Positions 42,112-51,154 of a DNA stretch of 64,000 bases are shown here, piece after piece. Positions within the stretch are counted from its first letter, which is position 1, and each line of letters starts with the position of its first letter. The stretch comes from Bradyrhizobium roseum (GTDB lineage: Bacteria > Pseudomonadota > Alphaproteobacteria > Rhizobiales > Xanthobacteraceae), in NCBI RefSeq assembly GCF_030413175.1, contig NZ_CP129212.1, positions 6,176,450 through 6,240,449 on the forward strand, given 5' to 3'. The position numbers and the translations under genes are program-made. A model generated the notes under the pieces. That model searched no databases. It saw only the letters and a list, made by a program, of their open reading frames with translations, and was not told where the DNA came from.

Positions 42112-43155
42112 ATGCCGAAATTCAGGGTGGTCACGCCAAAAGGCGCGAGCTTCACGGTTGCCGGCAGCGGCTACGACTACGAGAAGGAAGCGCTCGATCC
42201 GATCGGGGCCGAAATCGTCGAGGCGCCGGCCAATGAGGCGGAATTCATCGCTGCCGCGAAGACCGCGGATGCGATCTACGCCAAGGGCATGCCGATCACC
42301 AAGGCGGTGATCGACGCGCTGGAAAATTGCAAGGTGATCACGCTCGGCAGCGTCGGCGTCGACAGCGTCGACGTCAAGGCCGCCACCGCCCGCGGCATTC
42401 CCGTCACCAACATCCCCGACACCTTCATCGAGGAGGTCGCCGACCACGCCATGATGCTCCTGCTGAGCGGGTTTCGTCGGCTGGTCGAGCAGGACAAGAT
42501 GGTGCGCACCGGCCGCTGGTCGGAGGGCCGCCCCGCGCTGTTGAAGATCCCGCGGCTGATGGGTCAGACGCTCGGCTTCATCTCGTTCGGCCGGGTGGCG
42601 CGCGCGGTCGCCAAGCGCGCGGCCCCCTTCGGCCTGCGCATGATGGCCTACGATCCCTTCATCCAGGAAACGCTGATTTCCGACCATGGCGTGATCCCGG
42701 CGACGCTGTCAGAGGTCCTCGCCCAGTCGGACTTCTTGTCGATGCATGCGCCTGCGCGGCCCGAGGTCCATCACATGCTGGGCGAGAAGCACTTCAGGCA
42801 AATGAAGAAGAGCGCCATCTTCATCAATACCGGCCGTGGCGCGACAGTGGACGAGGAAGCGCTCGTCAAGGCGCTGCAGGAAGGCTGGATCGCGCATGCT
42901 GCGCTCGACGTGCTGGAAAAGGAACCGCCGTCCCACAACAACCCGATACTTTCGATGGAGAACGTCACCCTCACCGCCCACGTGGCGTCGGCATCGGCAC
43001 GATTCGACGAGGCGCGCAAGCGCCGCGTAGGCTACGAATTGTCACTGGTCCTGCAGGGGATGTGGCCGGTAAGCTGCGTCAATCCGTCGGTGCTGCAAAA
43101 TACCTCGCTTCGACGCTGGCAACCTGTCAGCATGGATCGCGGTCCGAACAGCTAG
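42112..43155 (+). CDS. D-2-hydroxyacid dehydrogenase (NAD-binding)
   Basis: The protein has 347 residues from the ATG at 42112 (GGGAGCAGGAA upstream); the frame extends 19 codons further without domain character. It belongs to the D-isomer-specific 2-hydroxyacid dehydrogenases: GSVGVDSVDVKAATARGIPV, the NAD-binding loop MGQTLGFISFGRVARAVAKR, then FINTGRGATVDEEALVKAL and AALDVLEKEPP with HVASASARFDE (catalytic His region). It resembles the CtBP/phosphoglycerate-dehydrogenase-like subgroup. The substrate is not known. It precedes an ABC importer and may process its cargo. Confidence 0.92.
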   Translation: MPKFRVVTPKGASFTVAGSGYDYEKEALDPIGAEIVEAPANEAEFIAAAKTADAIYAKGMPITKAVIDALENCKVITLGSVGVDSVDVKAATARGIPVTNIPDTFIEEVADHAMMLLLSGFRRLVEQDKMVRTGRWSEGRPALLKIPRLMGQTLGFISFGRVARAVAKRAAPFGLRMMAYDPFIQETLISDHGVIPATLSEVLAQSDFLSMHAPARPEVHHMLGEKHFRQMKKSAIFINTGRGATVDEEALVKALQEGWIAHAALDVLEKEPPSHNNPILSMENVTLTAHVASASARFDEARKRRVGYELSLVLQGMWPVSCVNPSVLQNTSLRRWQPVSMDRGPNS

Positions 43156-43339
43156 AGCTGATCCGAAAGGTCATGCTTTAGACGGCAAGAAGCGTCTTTG
43201 GGCGAAACGGAGAACGGTCCGTGCCCGCAAGGCGCAAGAAGAACAAGAGTGAATTGCCTCGGCTCCGATTGGAACCAGGGGCCTGAGCGTTCACCGGCGA
43301 TTAAACGCCGGGAACAAGGAAACCAAGGAGAAGCTTTTT

Positions 43340-44686
43340 ATGACCAATCAGATCACCCGCCGCGACGCGTTGGCTCTGGGCGTTTCCGCCGCCGCGCTGG
43401 CGGCTACCGGCGCTTCGGCCCAGACCACCTCCGCCATCAAGGCCGCCGACGTCGCCGCCCCCAAATTCGCAATTGAAAAGGGCGCCAGCCTGCGCATGCT
43501 TCGTCCAGTGCGCTTCGTGCAGGCCGACGAAGACGTGTTTCGCGCCAATGCTGCAAAATTCAGCAAGGAGACCGGCGTCGAGGTCAAGGTCGACTTCGTC
43601 GGCTGGGAGGACATCAACCAGCAGACCGCGGTGACTTCGAACTCCGGCGCCGGCCCCGACATGATCATCGGCTTCTCCGACGCGCCGCACATCTATGCCG
43701 ACAAGCTGGTCGAACTGAACGACGTTGCCGATTATCTCGGCAAGCGCTACGGCGGCTGGCTGCCGCTGGCGCAAACCTACGGCAAGCGCAGCAAGAGCGA
43801 CGCCTGGATCGGATTGCCGTTCGGCGCCACCGCCGGCCCGCTGATCTACCGCAAATCGGTGCTGAAATCGGTCGGCTATGACAAGGTTCCGGAAGATCAT
43901 GCCGGAATTCTCGAGCTATGCCAGAAGCTGCAGAAGGCCGGCAAACCGGCGGGCTTCGCCCTCGGCAATGCCAAGGGCGACGGCAACGGCTTTGCCAACT
44001 GGGTGCTGTGGTCGCACAACGCTTCCTTGCTCGATGAAGAGGGCAACATCGTCATCAACAGCAAGGAAACCATCGCCGCGCTGAAGTGGGTCAAGGAACT
44101 TTACCCGACTTTCATTGCCGGCACGCCGTCATGGAACGACGTCAGCAACAACCGCGCCTACTCCTCGCAGGAAATCTCGCTGACCGCCAACGGCGTCTCG
44201 CTGTATTTCTCGCTGAAGAACGATCCGGCCACCAAGGCGATCGCCGAGGACAGCGAGCATCAGTTGCTGCCGAAGGGCGTCGCCAAGATTTCGCCGATGG
44301 CGGGCCTGACGCTGAACGCGATGCTGTTCAAGCACAGCCAGTATCCCAACGCCGCCAAGGCGTTCCTGCAATTCATGCTGGAGAAGGACCAGTACGAGCC
44401 CTGGCTCAACGCCAACTCCGGCTATTGGTCCCAGCCGCTTGCGGCTTACGCCGAAGCCAAGGTCTGGTCCGAAGATCCCAAGGTCTCGATCTTCAAGGAT
44501 ACGATGAAGAGCACCTATTACGACGGCTACAAGGGGCCGATCTCGACGGCGACCGGCGCGGTGAGCGCCGATTACGTGCTGGTGCAGATGTGCGCGGCGG
44601 TGGCGACCGGCGCTTCGACGCCGGAGGCGGCCGCAGCGGAAGCCGAGCAGCGGGCGAAGCGGTATTTCCGGCGCCAGGGCCGGTAA
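43340..44686 (+). CDS. ABC importer substrate-binding protein, carbohydrate-type (family 1)
   Basis: The protein has 448 residues. A twin-arginine-like signal peptide (TRRDALALGVSAAALAATGASA, quoted as TRRDALALGVSAAALAAT) suggests folded export. The mature part matches family 1 extracellular solute-binding proteins: FVQADEDVFRANAAKFSKET, VKVDFVGWEDINQQTAVTS, GPDMIIGFSDAPHIYADK and FGATAGPLIYRKSVL. The ligand is probably a sugar, polyol or sugar acid but cannot be read. The ATG follows AAGGAGAAGC. Two permease genes follow, separated by an 85-base inverted repeat. Confidence 0.93.
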   Translation: MTNQITRRDALALGVSAAALAATGASAQTTSAIKAADVAAPKFAIEKGASLRMLRPVRFVQADEDVFRANAAKFSKETGVEVKVDFVGWEDINQQTAVTSNSGAGPDMIIGFSDAPHIYADKLVELNDVADYLGKRYGGWLPLAQTYGKRSKSDAWIGLPFGATAGPLIYRKSVLKSVGYDKVPEDHAGILELCQKLQKAGKPAGFALGNAKGDGNGFANWVLWSHNASLLDEEGNIVINSKETIAALKWVKELYPTFIAGTPSWNDVSNNRAYSSQEISLTANGVSLYFSLKNDPATKAIAEDSEHQLLPKGVAKISPMAGLTLNAMLFKHSQYPNAAKAFLQFMLEKDQYEPWLNANSGYWSQPLAAYAEAKVWSEDPKVSIFKDTMKSTYYDGYKGPISTATGAVSADYVLVQMCAAVATGASTPEAAAAEAEQRAKRYFRRQGR

Positions 44687-44702
44687 CGCCGGACGGAGCG
44701 GC

Positions 44703-44787
44703 CGTCATTGCGAGGAGTGAAGCGACGACGCAATCCATTGTTTCTTTTCATGGAGGCATGGATTGCTTCGCTTCGCTCGCAATGACG
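44703..44787. repeat. Bradyrhizobium-type intergenic inverted repeat inside the ABC operon
   Basis: The arms begin CGTCATTGCGAGGAGTGAAG (44703) and end GCTTCGCTCGCAATGACG (44787), with inner CGCAATCCA and TGGATTGC. This is a dispersed Bradyrhizobium repeat. It forms a long hairpin between the binding-protein gene and the first permease. Such elements at this spot usually raise the binding-protein level relative to the permeases. Confidence 0.75.
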
Positions 44788-44818
44788 TCCTCACGTAGCT
44801 CGCATCGGGATAATATTG

Positions 44819-45775
44819 ATGTCTGTAACCACCCTACCATCACGCGTCGTGGCCGCCCGGCAACCGGGCTGGATCGTGCGCCTGTTCGATTACAAGCCGT
44901 TCCTGATCGTGATGTGCCTCGCGCCCGCGATCGGGCTGCTGGCGGTGTTCCTCACCTATCCGCTCGGCCTCGGCGTCTGGCTCGCCTTCACCGACACCAC
45001 GATCGGCCAGCGCGGCGTCTTCGTCGGATTCGAGAATTTCCAGTACCTCCTCAAGGATCCCTTGTGGTGGAACGCGGTATTCTACAGCGTGTTCTACACA
45101 GCCGTGGCGACCTTCGGGAAATTCGCGCTCGGCTTCTGGCTCGCGCTGCTGCTCAACAACCACTTCCCGCTCAAGAGTTTGCTGCGCGCCATCGTGCTGC
45201 TGCCGTGGATCGTGCCGACGGTGCTCTCGGCGCTGGCGTTCTGGTGGATCTACGATCCGCAGTTCTCGATCATCTCGTATCTGCTGGTCGACGTGCTGCA
45301 CGTCCGCAGCACCAATGTCGACTTCCTGGGAACGCCGTGGCCGGCGCGGTTCTCGCTGATCGTCGCCAACATCTGGCGCGGCATTCCCTTTGTCGCGATC
45401 TCGCTCCTGGCGGGCCTGCAGACCATCTCGCCCTCGCTCTATGAGGCGGCAATGCTGGACGGCGCCACCGCCTGGCAGCGATTCCGCTACATCACCTTCC
45501 CGATGATGATGCCGATCCTCGCGATCGTGATGACGTTCTCGATCATCTTCACCTTCACCGACTTCCAGCTCGTCTACGCCATCACCCGCGGCGGACCGGT
45601 CAACTCGACGCATCTGCTCGCCACACTGGCGTTCCAGCGCGGCATCGCCGGCGGCGAGCTCGGCGAGGGTGCGGCGATCGCGGTGTCGATGATCCCGTTC
45701 CTCGTATTCGCGACATTATTCAGCTACTTCGGCCTCGCGCGCCGCAAATGGCAGCAGGGAGAAGCCAATGACTGA
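44819..45775 (+). CDS. ABC sugar importer permease, first subunit (MalF-like)
   Basis: The protein has 318 residues from the ATG at 44819 (a TTG one codon earlier is in frame; GGGA upstream). Six main helices are predicted. The ABC-binding EAA loop is visible as LYEAAMLDGATAWQRFRYIT, with a preceding WRGIPFVAISLLAGLQTIS. It overlaps the second permease by 8 bases. The two form the membrane channel for the binding protein at 43340. Confidence 0.94.
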   Translation: MSVTTLPSRVVAARQPGWIVRLFDYKPFLIVMCLAPAIGLLAVFLTYPLGLGVWLAFTDTTIGQRGVFVGFENFQYLLKDPLWWNAVFYSVFYTAVATFGKFALGFWLALLLNNHFPLKSLLRAIVLLPWIVPTVLSALAFWWIYDPQFSIISYLLVDVLHVRSTNVDFLGTPWPARFSLIVANIWRGIPFVAISLLAGLQTISPSLYEAAMLDGATAWQRFRYITFPMMMPILAIVMTFSIIFTFTDFQLVYAITRGGPVNSTHLLATLAFQRGIAGGELGEGAAIAVSMIPFLVFATLFSYFGLARRKWQQGEAND

Positions 45776-46670
45776 CGTAGCCGCCTCACCGGGCAACAGC
45801 AATGTCGCCAGCGCCACGCCGGACACGATGTCGTGGGACTCCCGCGCCCGGCGGGTGATGATGATCTACCTGCCGCTGTCCTGTTTCGTGCTGATCCTGC
45901 TGTTCCCGTTCTACTGGATGGCGATCACCTCGTTCAAACCGAACGCGGAGCTCCTGAACTACAAGGAACACAATCCGTTCTGGATCACTTCGCCGACGAT
46001 CGCGCACATCAAGCATCTGCTGTTCAACACTGCGTACCCGACCTGGCTGAAGACCACGATGTTCGTGGCGATCGGCTCGACCACCTTGTCGCTGTTCGCG
46101 TCGACGCTGGCGGCCTACGCCATCGAGCGGCTGCGCTTCAAGGGAAGTCCTTACGTGGGGCTCGGCATCTACCTCGCCTATCTGGTGCCGCCCTCGATCC
46201 TGTTCATTCCGCTCGCCACCGTCATCGTGCAGTTCGGCCTGTTCGATTCACCGATGGCGCTGATCCTGGTCTATCCGACGTTCCTGGTGCCGTTCTGCAC
46301 CTGGCTCCTGATCGGGTATTTCAAGTCGATCCCCTATGAGCTCGAGGAATGCGCGCTGGTCGACGGCGCGACGCGGCTGCAGATCCTGCGGCGGATCACG
46401 CTGCCGCTCGCGGTGCCCGGCCTGATCTCGGCCGGCATCTTCTCGTTCACGCTGTCGTGGAACGAGTTCATCTACGCGCTCGCCTTCATCCAGAGCGGCG
46501 CCAACAAGACGGTGCCGGTCGCGATCCTGACCGAGCTCGTCACCGGCGACGTCTACCAGTGGGGAGCGCTGATGGCGGGCTCCCTGCTCGGCTCGCTGCC
46601 GGTCGCGCTGTTCTACTCGCTGTTCGTCGACTACTACGTGTCGTCGCTGACCGGCGCGGTGAAGGAGTAA
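45768..46670 (+). CDS. ABC sugar importer permease, second subunit (MalG-like)
   Basis: The protein has 300 residues with six helices, beginning with a 40-residue cytoplasmic tail. The EAA loop is YELEECALVDGATRLQILRR, and the C-terminal WNEFIYALAFIQSGANKTVP is typical of MalG-type permeases. The start overlaps the first permease. No ATPase gene follows, so the importer must share a multitask ATPase of the MsmK/UgpC type encoded elsewhere. The next gene is convergent after 8 bases. Confidence 0.94.
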   Translation: MTDVAASPGNSNVASATPDTMSWDSRARRVMMIYLPLSCFVLILLFPFYWMAITSFKPNAELLNYKEHNPFWITSPTIAHIKHLLFNTAYPTWLKTTMFVAIGSTTLSLFASTLAAYAIERLRFKGSPYVGLGIYLAYLVPPSILFIPLATVIVQFGLFDSPMALILVYPTFLVPFCTWLLIGYFKSIPYELEECALVDGATRLQILRRITLPLAVPGLISAGIFSFTLSWNEFIYALAFIQSGANKTVPVAILTELVTGDVYQWGALMAGSLLGSLPVALFYSLFVDYYVSSLTGAVKE

Positions 46671-46678
46671 TCCTGCGT

Positions 46679-47572
46679 TCAGGCAAGCCGGGCCTTCAGG
46701 CGCGGCGTCATCCAGTTCAGGAAGGCGCGCAGCTTGAGCGGCACCGGCTTGCGCTCGGCATAGACGATATGGACCGGCCACGGCTCCTGCTCAAATTCCT
46801 CCAGCATGAGGACGAGCCGGCCGTCGCGCCGGGCCGCCTCCATCTTGTATGACATGACCCGCGTGATGCCGGCTCCCGCGACGGCGGCCTCGATGGCCGC
46901 CTCCGAGTCGCTCACCGTCAGCCTCGACCGGATCGGCGTCACGATCTCCCGGCCATCCCTGATGAACTTCCAGCTCCGCTGAGGCGCGACGCTGTCTATG
47001 CTGATGCAGTCGTGCGCTGCCAGTTCAGCGGGCTCGCGCGGGTACCCATGCTCCGCGAGATAGCCGGGGCTCGCGCATAGTACGAACCGGACCGAACCAA
47101 CTTTCGTTGCGATCAGATTGCTGTCCGCGAGATTGCCGATCCGGATCGAAATATCGATGTTCTCTTCGACCGTATCGACGATGCGGTCGGTGAGGACAAG
47201 CCGCAGCGCAATCTCCGGATAGGCGTTCATGAACTCGACGGCGATCGGCATCAGGTGCATGTGCCCCAGTCCCCAAGGTGAGGTGATCGCCAGATCGCCT
47301 TTGGGGGTTCTATACTCGCCGGACACTTCGCGCTCCGCATCATCGACCTGCTCGATGATGCGCTTGCAAGCCTCGATGTAGGAACGCCCGGCGTCGGTCA
47401 ACGTCATTTGCCGCGACGATCTTTTGAACAGCTGGGCCTTCAGCCGCGCTTCGAGTTCGGCGACCATGCGACTGACGGTTGCGACCGGCTTCTTCAGACG
47501 CCGTGAGGCCGCGGAAAAACTGCCTGTTTCGGCGACGGCGATGATAACCGACATCGCCTCCAAGCGATCCAT
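46679..47572 (-). CDS. LysR family regulator
   Basis: The protein has 297 residues from the ATG at 47572. The helix-turn-helix is [20 protein letters not shown] with [18 protein letters not shown] (about 7-48), and the effector domain starts near 90 ([19 protein letters not shown]). It belongs to the CrgA/AaeR-like branch that has [20 protein letters not shown]. Its gene lies divergent from the alpha/beta hydrolase at 47791, with a perfect 19-base palindrome 19 bases from its own start. It probably regulates that hydrolase or itself. Confidence 0.93.
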   Translation of the reverse strand: MDRLEAMSVIIAVAETGSFSAASRRLKKPVATVSRMVAELEARLKAQLFKRSSRQMTLTDAGRSYIEACKRIIEQVDDAEREVSGEYRTPKGDLAITSPWGLGHMHLMPIAVEFMNAYPEIALRLVLTDRIVDTVEENIDISIRIGNLADSNLIATKVGSVRFVLCASPGYLAEHGYPREPAELAAHDCISIDSVAPQRSWKFIRDGREIVTPIRSRLTVSDSEAAIEAAVAGAGITRVMSYKMEAARRDGRLVLMLEEFEQEPWPVHIVYAERKPVPLKLRAFLNWMTPRLKARLA

Positions 47573-47590
47573 TACACGGTCTTTCCAAAT

Positions 47591-47609
47591 TCGAGAAGGT
47601 TCTTCTCGA
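47591..47609. promoter_or_regulatory. Perfect palindrome upstream of lysR, candidate operator
   Basis: TCGAGAAGGTTCTTCTCGA has two perfect 8-base arms and a 3-base spacer. It starts 19 bases before the lysR start codon, inside the 218-base divergent region. The spacing suits autorepression or control of the hydrolase gene, about 180 bases to the right. Confidence 0.6.
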
Positions 47610-47790
47610 TCATATGGAGTGCACCCACACGCCGCAATGCGGTACAGGCTCGGCGTTCGGTGACTCCGGCGTGCGAGATTCAAAAGGGTGCTGCGCGGAA
47701 CTAACCGGCCCCGACCGTCGGGATGCGCTGACGGCATACCGATCAACAAAGTTGCAATCAGCTCGATTGCTCGCGAAGAGGATTACGCCA

Positions 47791-48612
47791 GTGGGCACCA
47801 TCACGACGGCGGACGGCACGCAAATCTTCTACAAGGACTGGGGCGCTGGACGTCCCGTGGTTTTCTCCCACGGTTGGCCGCTCAATGCCGACGCCTGGGA
47901 CGACCAGATGTGGTTTCTCGCCTCGCATGGCCTGCGATGCATCGCCCATGACCGGCGCGGCCACGGCCGGTCCAGCCAGCCGTGGAGCGGTAACGACCTC
48001 ACCACCTACGCGGATGACCTTTCGGCACTGATGGAAGCGCTCGATGTTCGGGACGCCGTCATGATCGGGCATTCGACAGGCGGCGGCGAAGTCGCGCGCT
48101 ATCTCGGCCGGCACGGCACCAAGCGCGTCGTCAAGGCCGCACTCGTTTCCGCCATTCCTCCGCTCATGCTGAAAACCGCGGCTAATCCCGGCGGACTTCC
48201 GATCGAGGTCTTCGACGGCATCCGCGCCGGCCTCGTTGCCGATCGGTCGCAATACTATCGGGAACTCGCCGCGCCGTTCTATGGCGCCAATCGACCCGGC
48301 TCGAAGGTCTCACAGGGCGTCAGGGACGCGTTCTGGATGTGGAGCATGCAGGCCGGCTTTGCGGGTGCCTATCAATGCATCAAGGCATTCTCGGAAACCG
48401 ATCTGACCGAAGACATCAGGCAGATCGACATCCCGACATTGGTGATCCACGGCGACGACGACCAGATCGTGCCGATCGCAGATTCGGCGCTGCTGTCATC
48501 GAAGCTGATCAGGAACGCCACCCTGAAAGTCTATCCCGGCGCTCCACACGGTCTGATGGCAACACATCGAGATCAATTCAACGGCGATTTGCTCGGCTTC
48601 ATTCTGGGCTGA
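47791..48612 (+). CDS. Alpha/beta hydrolase, non-heme chloroperoxidase-like (Ser nucleophile)
   Basis: The protein has 273 residues from the GTG at 47791 (AGAGGATT upstream); this matches the normal length and start ([17 protein letters not shown]) of the family. The oxyanion region is [16 protein letters not shown]. The nucleophile is Ser in [13 protein letters not shown], the acid is Asp in [12 protein letters not shown], and the base is His in [10 protein letters not shown]. Such enzymes are called chloroperoxidases or arylesterases; the natural substrate is unknown. It precedes a second hydrolase gene by 90 bases. Confidence 0.93.
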   Translation: MGTITTADGTQIFYKDWGAGRPVVFSHGWPLNADAWDDQMWFLASHGLRCIAHDRRGHGRSSQPWSGNDLTTYADDLSALMEALDVRDAVMIGHSTGGGEVARYLGRHGTKRVVKAALVSAIPPLMLKTAANPGGLPIEVFDGIRAGLVADRSQYYRELAAPFYGANRPGSKVSQGVRDAFWMWSMQAGFAGAYQCIKAFSETDLTEDIRQIDIPTLVIHGDDDQIVPIADSALLSSKLIRNATLKVYPGAPHGLMATHRDQFNGDLLGFILG

Positions 48613-48702
48613 AAAGGCGCCCGGCGGACATCATCTTTCGCCTGCGCGTTTAACGGCGCGCAATCATCCACGACAATCAGGCTTCCCGACACGGAGACAG
48701 AC

Positions 48703-49707
48703 ATGGAAAGCGAAGAAATCAAGGACGTGGCGCTTTGCCTCGATCGTCGCCGCCTCATTGCCGGAATTTCCGGAGTGGCCGTTGCCGCGGCAGCCTCGCA
48801 GAGCGCGTCGGCGAAGTCTTCGCGCGAGGCCTCAGCCGCCGGCTATCCGGTCACGTACCATCGGACAAAGGTGATCGACGGAATCAAGATCTTTTACCGC
48901 GAGGCGGGGCCGAAGGATGCGCCCGTCATCGTGCTGCTTCACGGATTTCCGACCTCGTCGCACATGTTCCGCAACCTAATCCCGGCGCTGGCAGACCGTT
49001 ATCGCGTGATCGCTCCCGATTATCCCGGCTACGGCCAGAGCGACATGCCGGACCGCGCGGCCTTCAAGTACACGTTCGACCGTTTCGGCGAACTCATTGG
49101 CGGTCTGCTCGATCAACTCGGTGTCACCCGCTACGCGATGTATGTGATGGACTACGGCGCGCCGGTGGGCTGGCGCATGGCGCTGAACCATCCCGAGCGC
49201 ATCACCGGCCTGATCGTGCAGAACGGCAATGCCTATGACGAAGGGCTGAAAGAGTTCTGGGATCCAATCAAGAAGTACTGGGCCGATGGATCTGATGCGA
49301 GTCGCAAGGCCTTGCTGAAGCTCGTCACGCTGGAGACGACGAAATTTCAATACACCGACGGGATGTCCGACGTGAGCCGGATTTCGCCCGACAACTGGGT
49401 GCACGACCAGGCGCTGCTCGACAGGCCCGGCAACAACGAAGTCCAGATGGATATGCTCTACGACTATCGCACCAATCTTCCGCTGTATCCCGCGGTGCAA
49501 GCCTATTTCCGCAAGCATCAGCCGCCTACGCTGATCGTGTGGGGCAAGAACGACTTCATTTTTCCTGCCGATGGCGCGCACCCGTACAAGCGCGACCTTC
49601 CGAAAGTGGAGTTCCACCTGATCGATACCGGCCATTTCGCGCTCGAAGACAAATTCGACGAGATGGTTCCGCTGATCCGCGACTTTCTGAGCCGCAAGAT
49701 CTCATAG
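48703..49707 (+). CDS. Exported alpha/beta hydrolase with Asp nucleophile (epoxide hydrolase/dehalogenase type)
   Basis: The protein has 334 residues. A Tat-like signal ([20 protein letters not shown], about 14-33) suggests export in folded form. The hydrolase core has [19 protein letters not shown] and [13 protein letters not shown]. The nucleophile is Asp in [14 protein letters not shown], so it belongs with haloalkane dehalogenases and epoxide hydrolases and not with Ser esterases. The acid and His base lie in [16 protein letters not shown] and [10 protein letters not shown]. The start follows GGAGACAGAC. The substrate is unknown; neighbours suggest detoxification. Confidence 0.9.
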   Translation: MESEEIKDVALCLDRRRLIAGISGVAVAAAASQSASAKSSREASAAGYPVTYHRTKVIDGIKIFYREAGPKDAPVIVLLHGFPTSSHMFRNLIPALADRYRVIAPDYPGYGQSDMPDRAAFKYTFDRFGELIGGLLDQLGVTRYAMYVMDYGAPVGWRMALNHPERITGLIVQNGNAYDEGLKEFWDPIKKYWADGSDASRKALLKLVTLETTKFQYTDGMSDVSRISPDNWVHDQALLDRPGNNEVQMDMLYDYRTNLPLYPAVQAYFRKHQPPTLIVWGKNDFIFPADGAHPYKRDLPKVEFHLIDTGHFALEDKFDEMVPLIRDFLSRKIS

Positions 49708-49708
49708 C

Positions 49709-49834
49709 CTCTCACGAACGGAACGGCCTGCAGGTCGTCGCGAGGTTTTGCCCGAACTCGCCGGCTGCACCCGCAACGTGATCGACAGCAGGACCGTCAG
49801 CTACGAGGTTCCGTCAAACGAGGCGCCGCACTGA
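49709..49834 (+). pseudogene. Possible gene remnant (C-terminal fragment)
   Basis: Between the hydrolase stop and tonB, one frame reads protein-like sequence for about 42 codons without a start or ribosome site: REVLPELAGCTRNVIDSRTV followed by SYEVPSNEAPH and a TGA stop. The composition looks like the end of a real soluble protein. It may be a leftover from a deleted gene, or chance. No family is recognised. Confidence 0.25.
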
Positions 49835-49856
49835 AGCGAGGCGTCCGGAGTGTTCG

Positions 49857-50687
49857 CTACCTGATATAAAACGCCACTGGCGCGTTGAACGGCATCGACG
49901 ACTGCTTCATATCGGCAGGGAACGCGGGAAACGGCTGGGCGCGGCGCACCATCGCGAGCGTCTCGGCATCCAGTTGCGAATGGCCCGACGAACCGCCGAG
50001 GCTGACGGAAAGCACCCCGCCGCTGCGGCTGAGCGTGAAACTGACGCGCGAGGTGCCCTGCTGGCCGGCGGCCTTGGCGGCGGGCGGGTACTGCTTGAAG
50101 CGCTGCAGGTGCGCGGCGACCATCTGCCGGTAGGACGCCAGCACCGCCGCCGATGCACCGGCACTGGCGGCAGATGCGGCCGGCGCCTGGCGTTCGGCCT
50201 TGGGCGAGGCCGTCGTGCGCGGCGCCGGCGGCGCGTCGGTCGGTTTCCTGGCGTCCGGGCGCACCACTTTCGGCTTCACCGGCGTCGGCTTTTTCTCGGG
50301 CTCGGCCTTGGCAGGCTCCGGTTTCGGCGGAGTCGGCTCGGTCTTCTGCTCCGGCGGCGCGAACACTTCGGGCTTTTCCTGCGGCGGGGTCGGCTCGATC
50401 TGTTCCTGCACGGCTTCCGCCGCCGCGGGCTCGGGCGGCGAGGCATCGGCCTGCTGCATCACGGGTCCCGGTGCCAGATCGGCCTGCGTCGGCTCCGGCG
50501 CGGCGGAGACCGGCGCCATGTCGACCATGATCGCCGGCAGGGAAACGCCGGGCATCGGCCGCTGCGTGGACCAGTTCATTGCCAGCGCGATAACCGCGGC
50601 GTGCGCGGCTAGAATCACGAACGCTGAGACTCCCCAGCGCCGGGTCGTCGCACCGTCGGAGACCTCGTGCAGCGCAAACGCATTCAC
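49857..50687 (-). CDS. tonB: TonB energy transducer for heme uptake
   Basis: TonB links ExbB-ExbD to outer-membrane receptors and delivers energy for heme import. The protein has 276 residues: an N-terminal membrane anchor (RWGVSAFVILAAHAAVIALA, 17-36), a Pro/Glu/Lys-rich periplasm-spanning segment (about 60-170) and the C-terminal domain (YRQMVAAHLQRFKQYPPAA; GTSRVSFTLSRSGGVLSV; AFPADMKQSSMPFNAPV) that contacts the TonB box. It is the last gene of a cluster with exbD, exbB, hutX and hmuQ, and lies 5 bases after exbD. Confidence 0.94.
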   Translation of the reverse strand: MNAFALHEVSDGATTRRWGVSAFVILAAHAAVIALAMNWSTQRPMPGVSLPAIMVDMAPVSAAPEPTQADLAPGPVMQQADASPPEPAAAEAVQEQIEPTPPQEKPEVFAPPEQKTEPTPPKPEPAKAEPEKKPTPVKPKVVRPDARKPTDAPPAPRTTASPKAERQAPAASAASAGASAAVLASYRQMVAAHLQRFKQYPPAAKAAGQQGTSRVSFTLSRSGGVLSVSLGGSSGHSQLDAETLAMVRRAQPFPAFPADMKQSSMPFNAPVAFYIR

Positions 50688-50692
50688 TGGCG

Positions 50693-51136
50693 CTAGCTCC
50701 GGCCGTCGAGGCCGACCAGCGCGATCTTCAGATAGCCGGCGTTGCGCAACAGGTTCATCACTTCCATCAGGTCGCCATAACTGACGGCCTTGTCGGCGCG
50801 CAGATAGAGCCGCTCGTTCTTGTCGCTCTTGGTTGCCGCATCGATGGCTGACGTCAGCGCCTCGCGCGCAATGACGTCCTCACCGACCGCAACCGAGAGG
50901 TCCGCCTTCACCGTGACGAATACCGGCTTGTCCGGGCGCGGCGCCGGCTCGACGGCGCTGGCGGGAAGATTGACGCCGAGATCGACGGTGGCGAGCGGCG
51001 CTGCGACCATGAAGATGATCAGCAGCACCAGCATCACATCGATGAACGGCGTGACGTTGATCTCGTGCGATTCGACGAGATCGTCGCTGCCGCCCCGCGT
51101 CCTGCCGCCGACTGCCTGACCGAGTCTTGCGCCCAT
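50693..51136 (-). CDS. exbD: Biopolymer transport protein ExbD
   Basis: ExbD is part of the proton-driven ExbB-ExbD motor that energises TonB. The protein has 147 residues. One membrane helix at about 32-50 contains the essential Asp (NVTPFIDVMLVLLIIFMVAA). The periplasmic part (NLPASAVEPAPRPDKPVFVT; DKAVSYGDLMEVMNLLRNAG) is typical. It lies 18 bases after exbB and 5 before tonB. Confidence 0.96.
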   Translation of the reverse strand: MGARLGQAVGGRTRGGSDDLVESHEINVTPFIDVMLVLLIIFMVAAPLATVDLGVNLPASAVEPAPRPDKPVFVTVKADLSVAVGEDVIAREALTSAIDAATKSDKNERLYLRADKAVSYGDLMEVMNLLRNAGYLKIALVGLDGRS

Positions 51137-51154
51137 CGCCTGGCCCTCCGTCGT

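Noticed and set aside
37450..44787. The three long inverted repeats as insertion-sequence ends
   Set aside because: They flank no transposase, lie as single hairpins between genes and lack target duplications; dispersed REP-like repeats explain them better.
44086..45444. Plus-strand open frame of 452 codons
   Set aside because: Out of frame across the ABC binding-protein end, the inverted repeat and the permease start.
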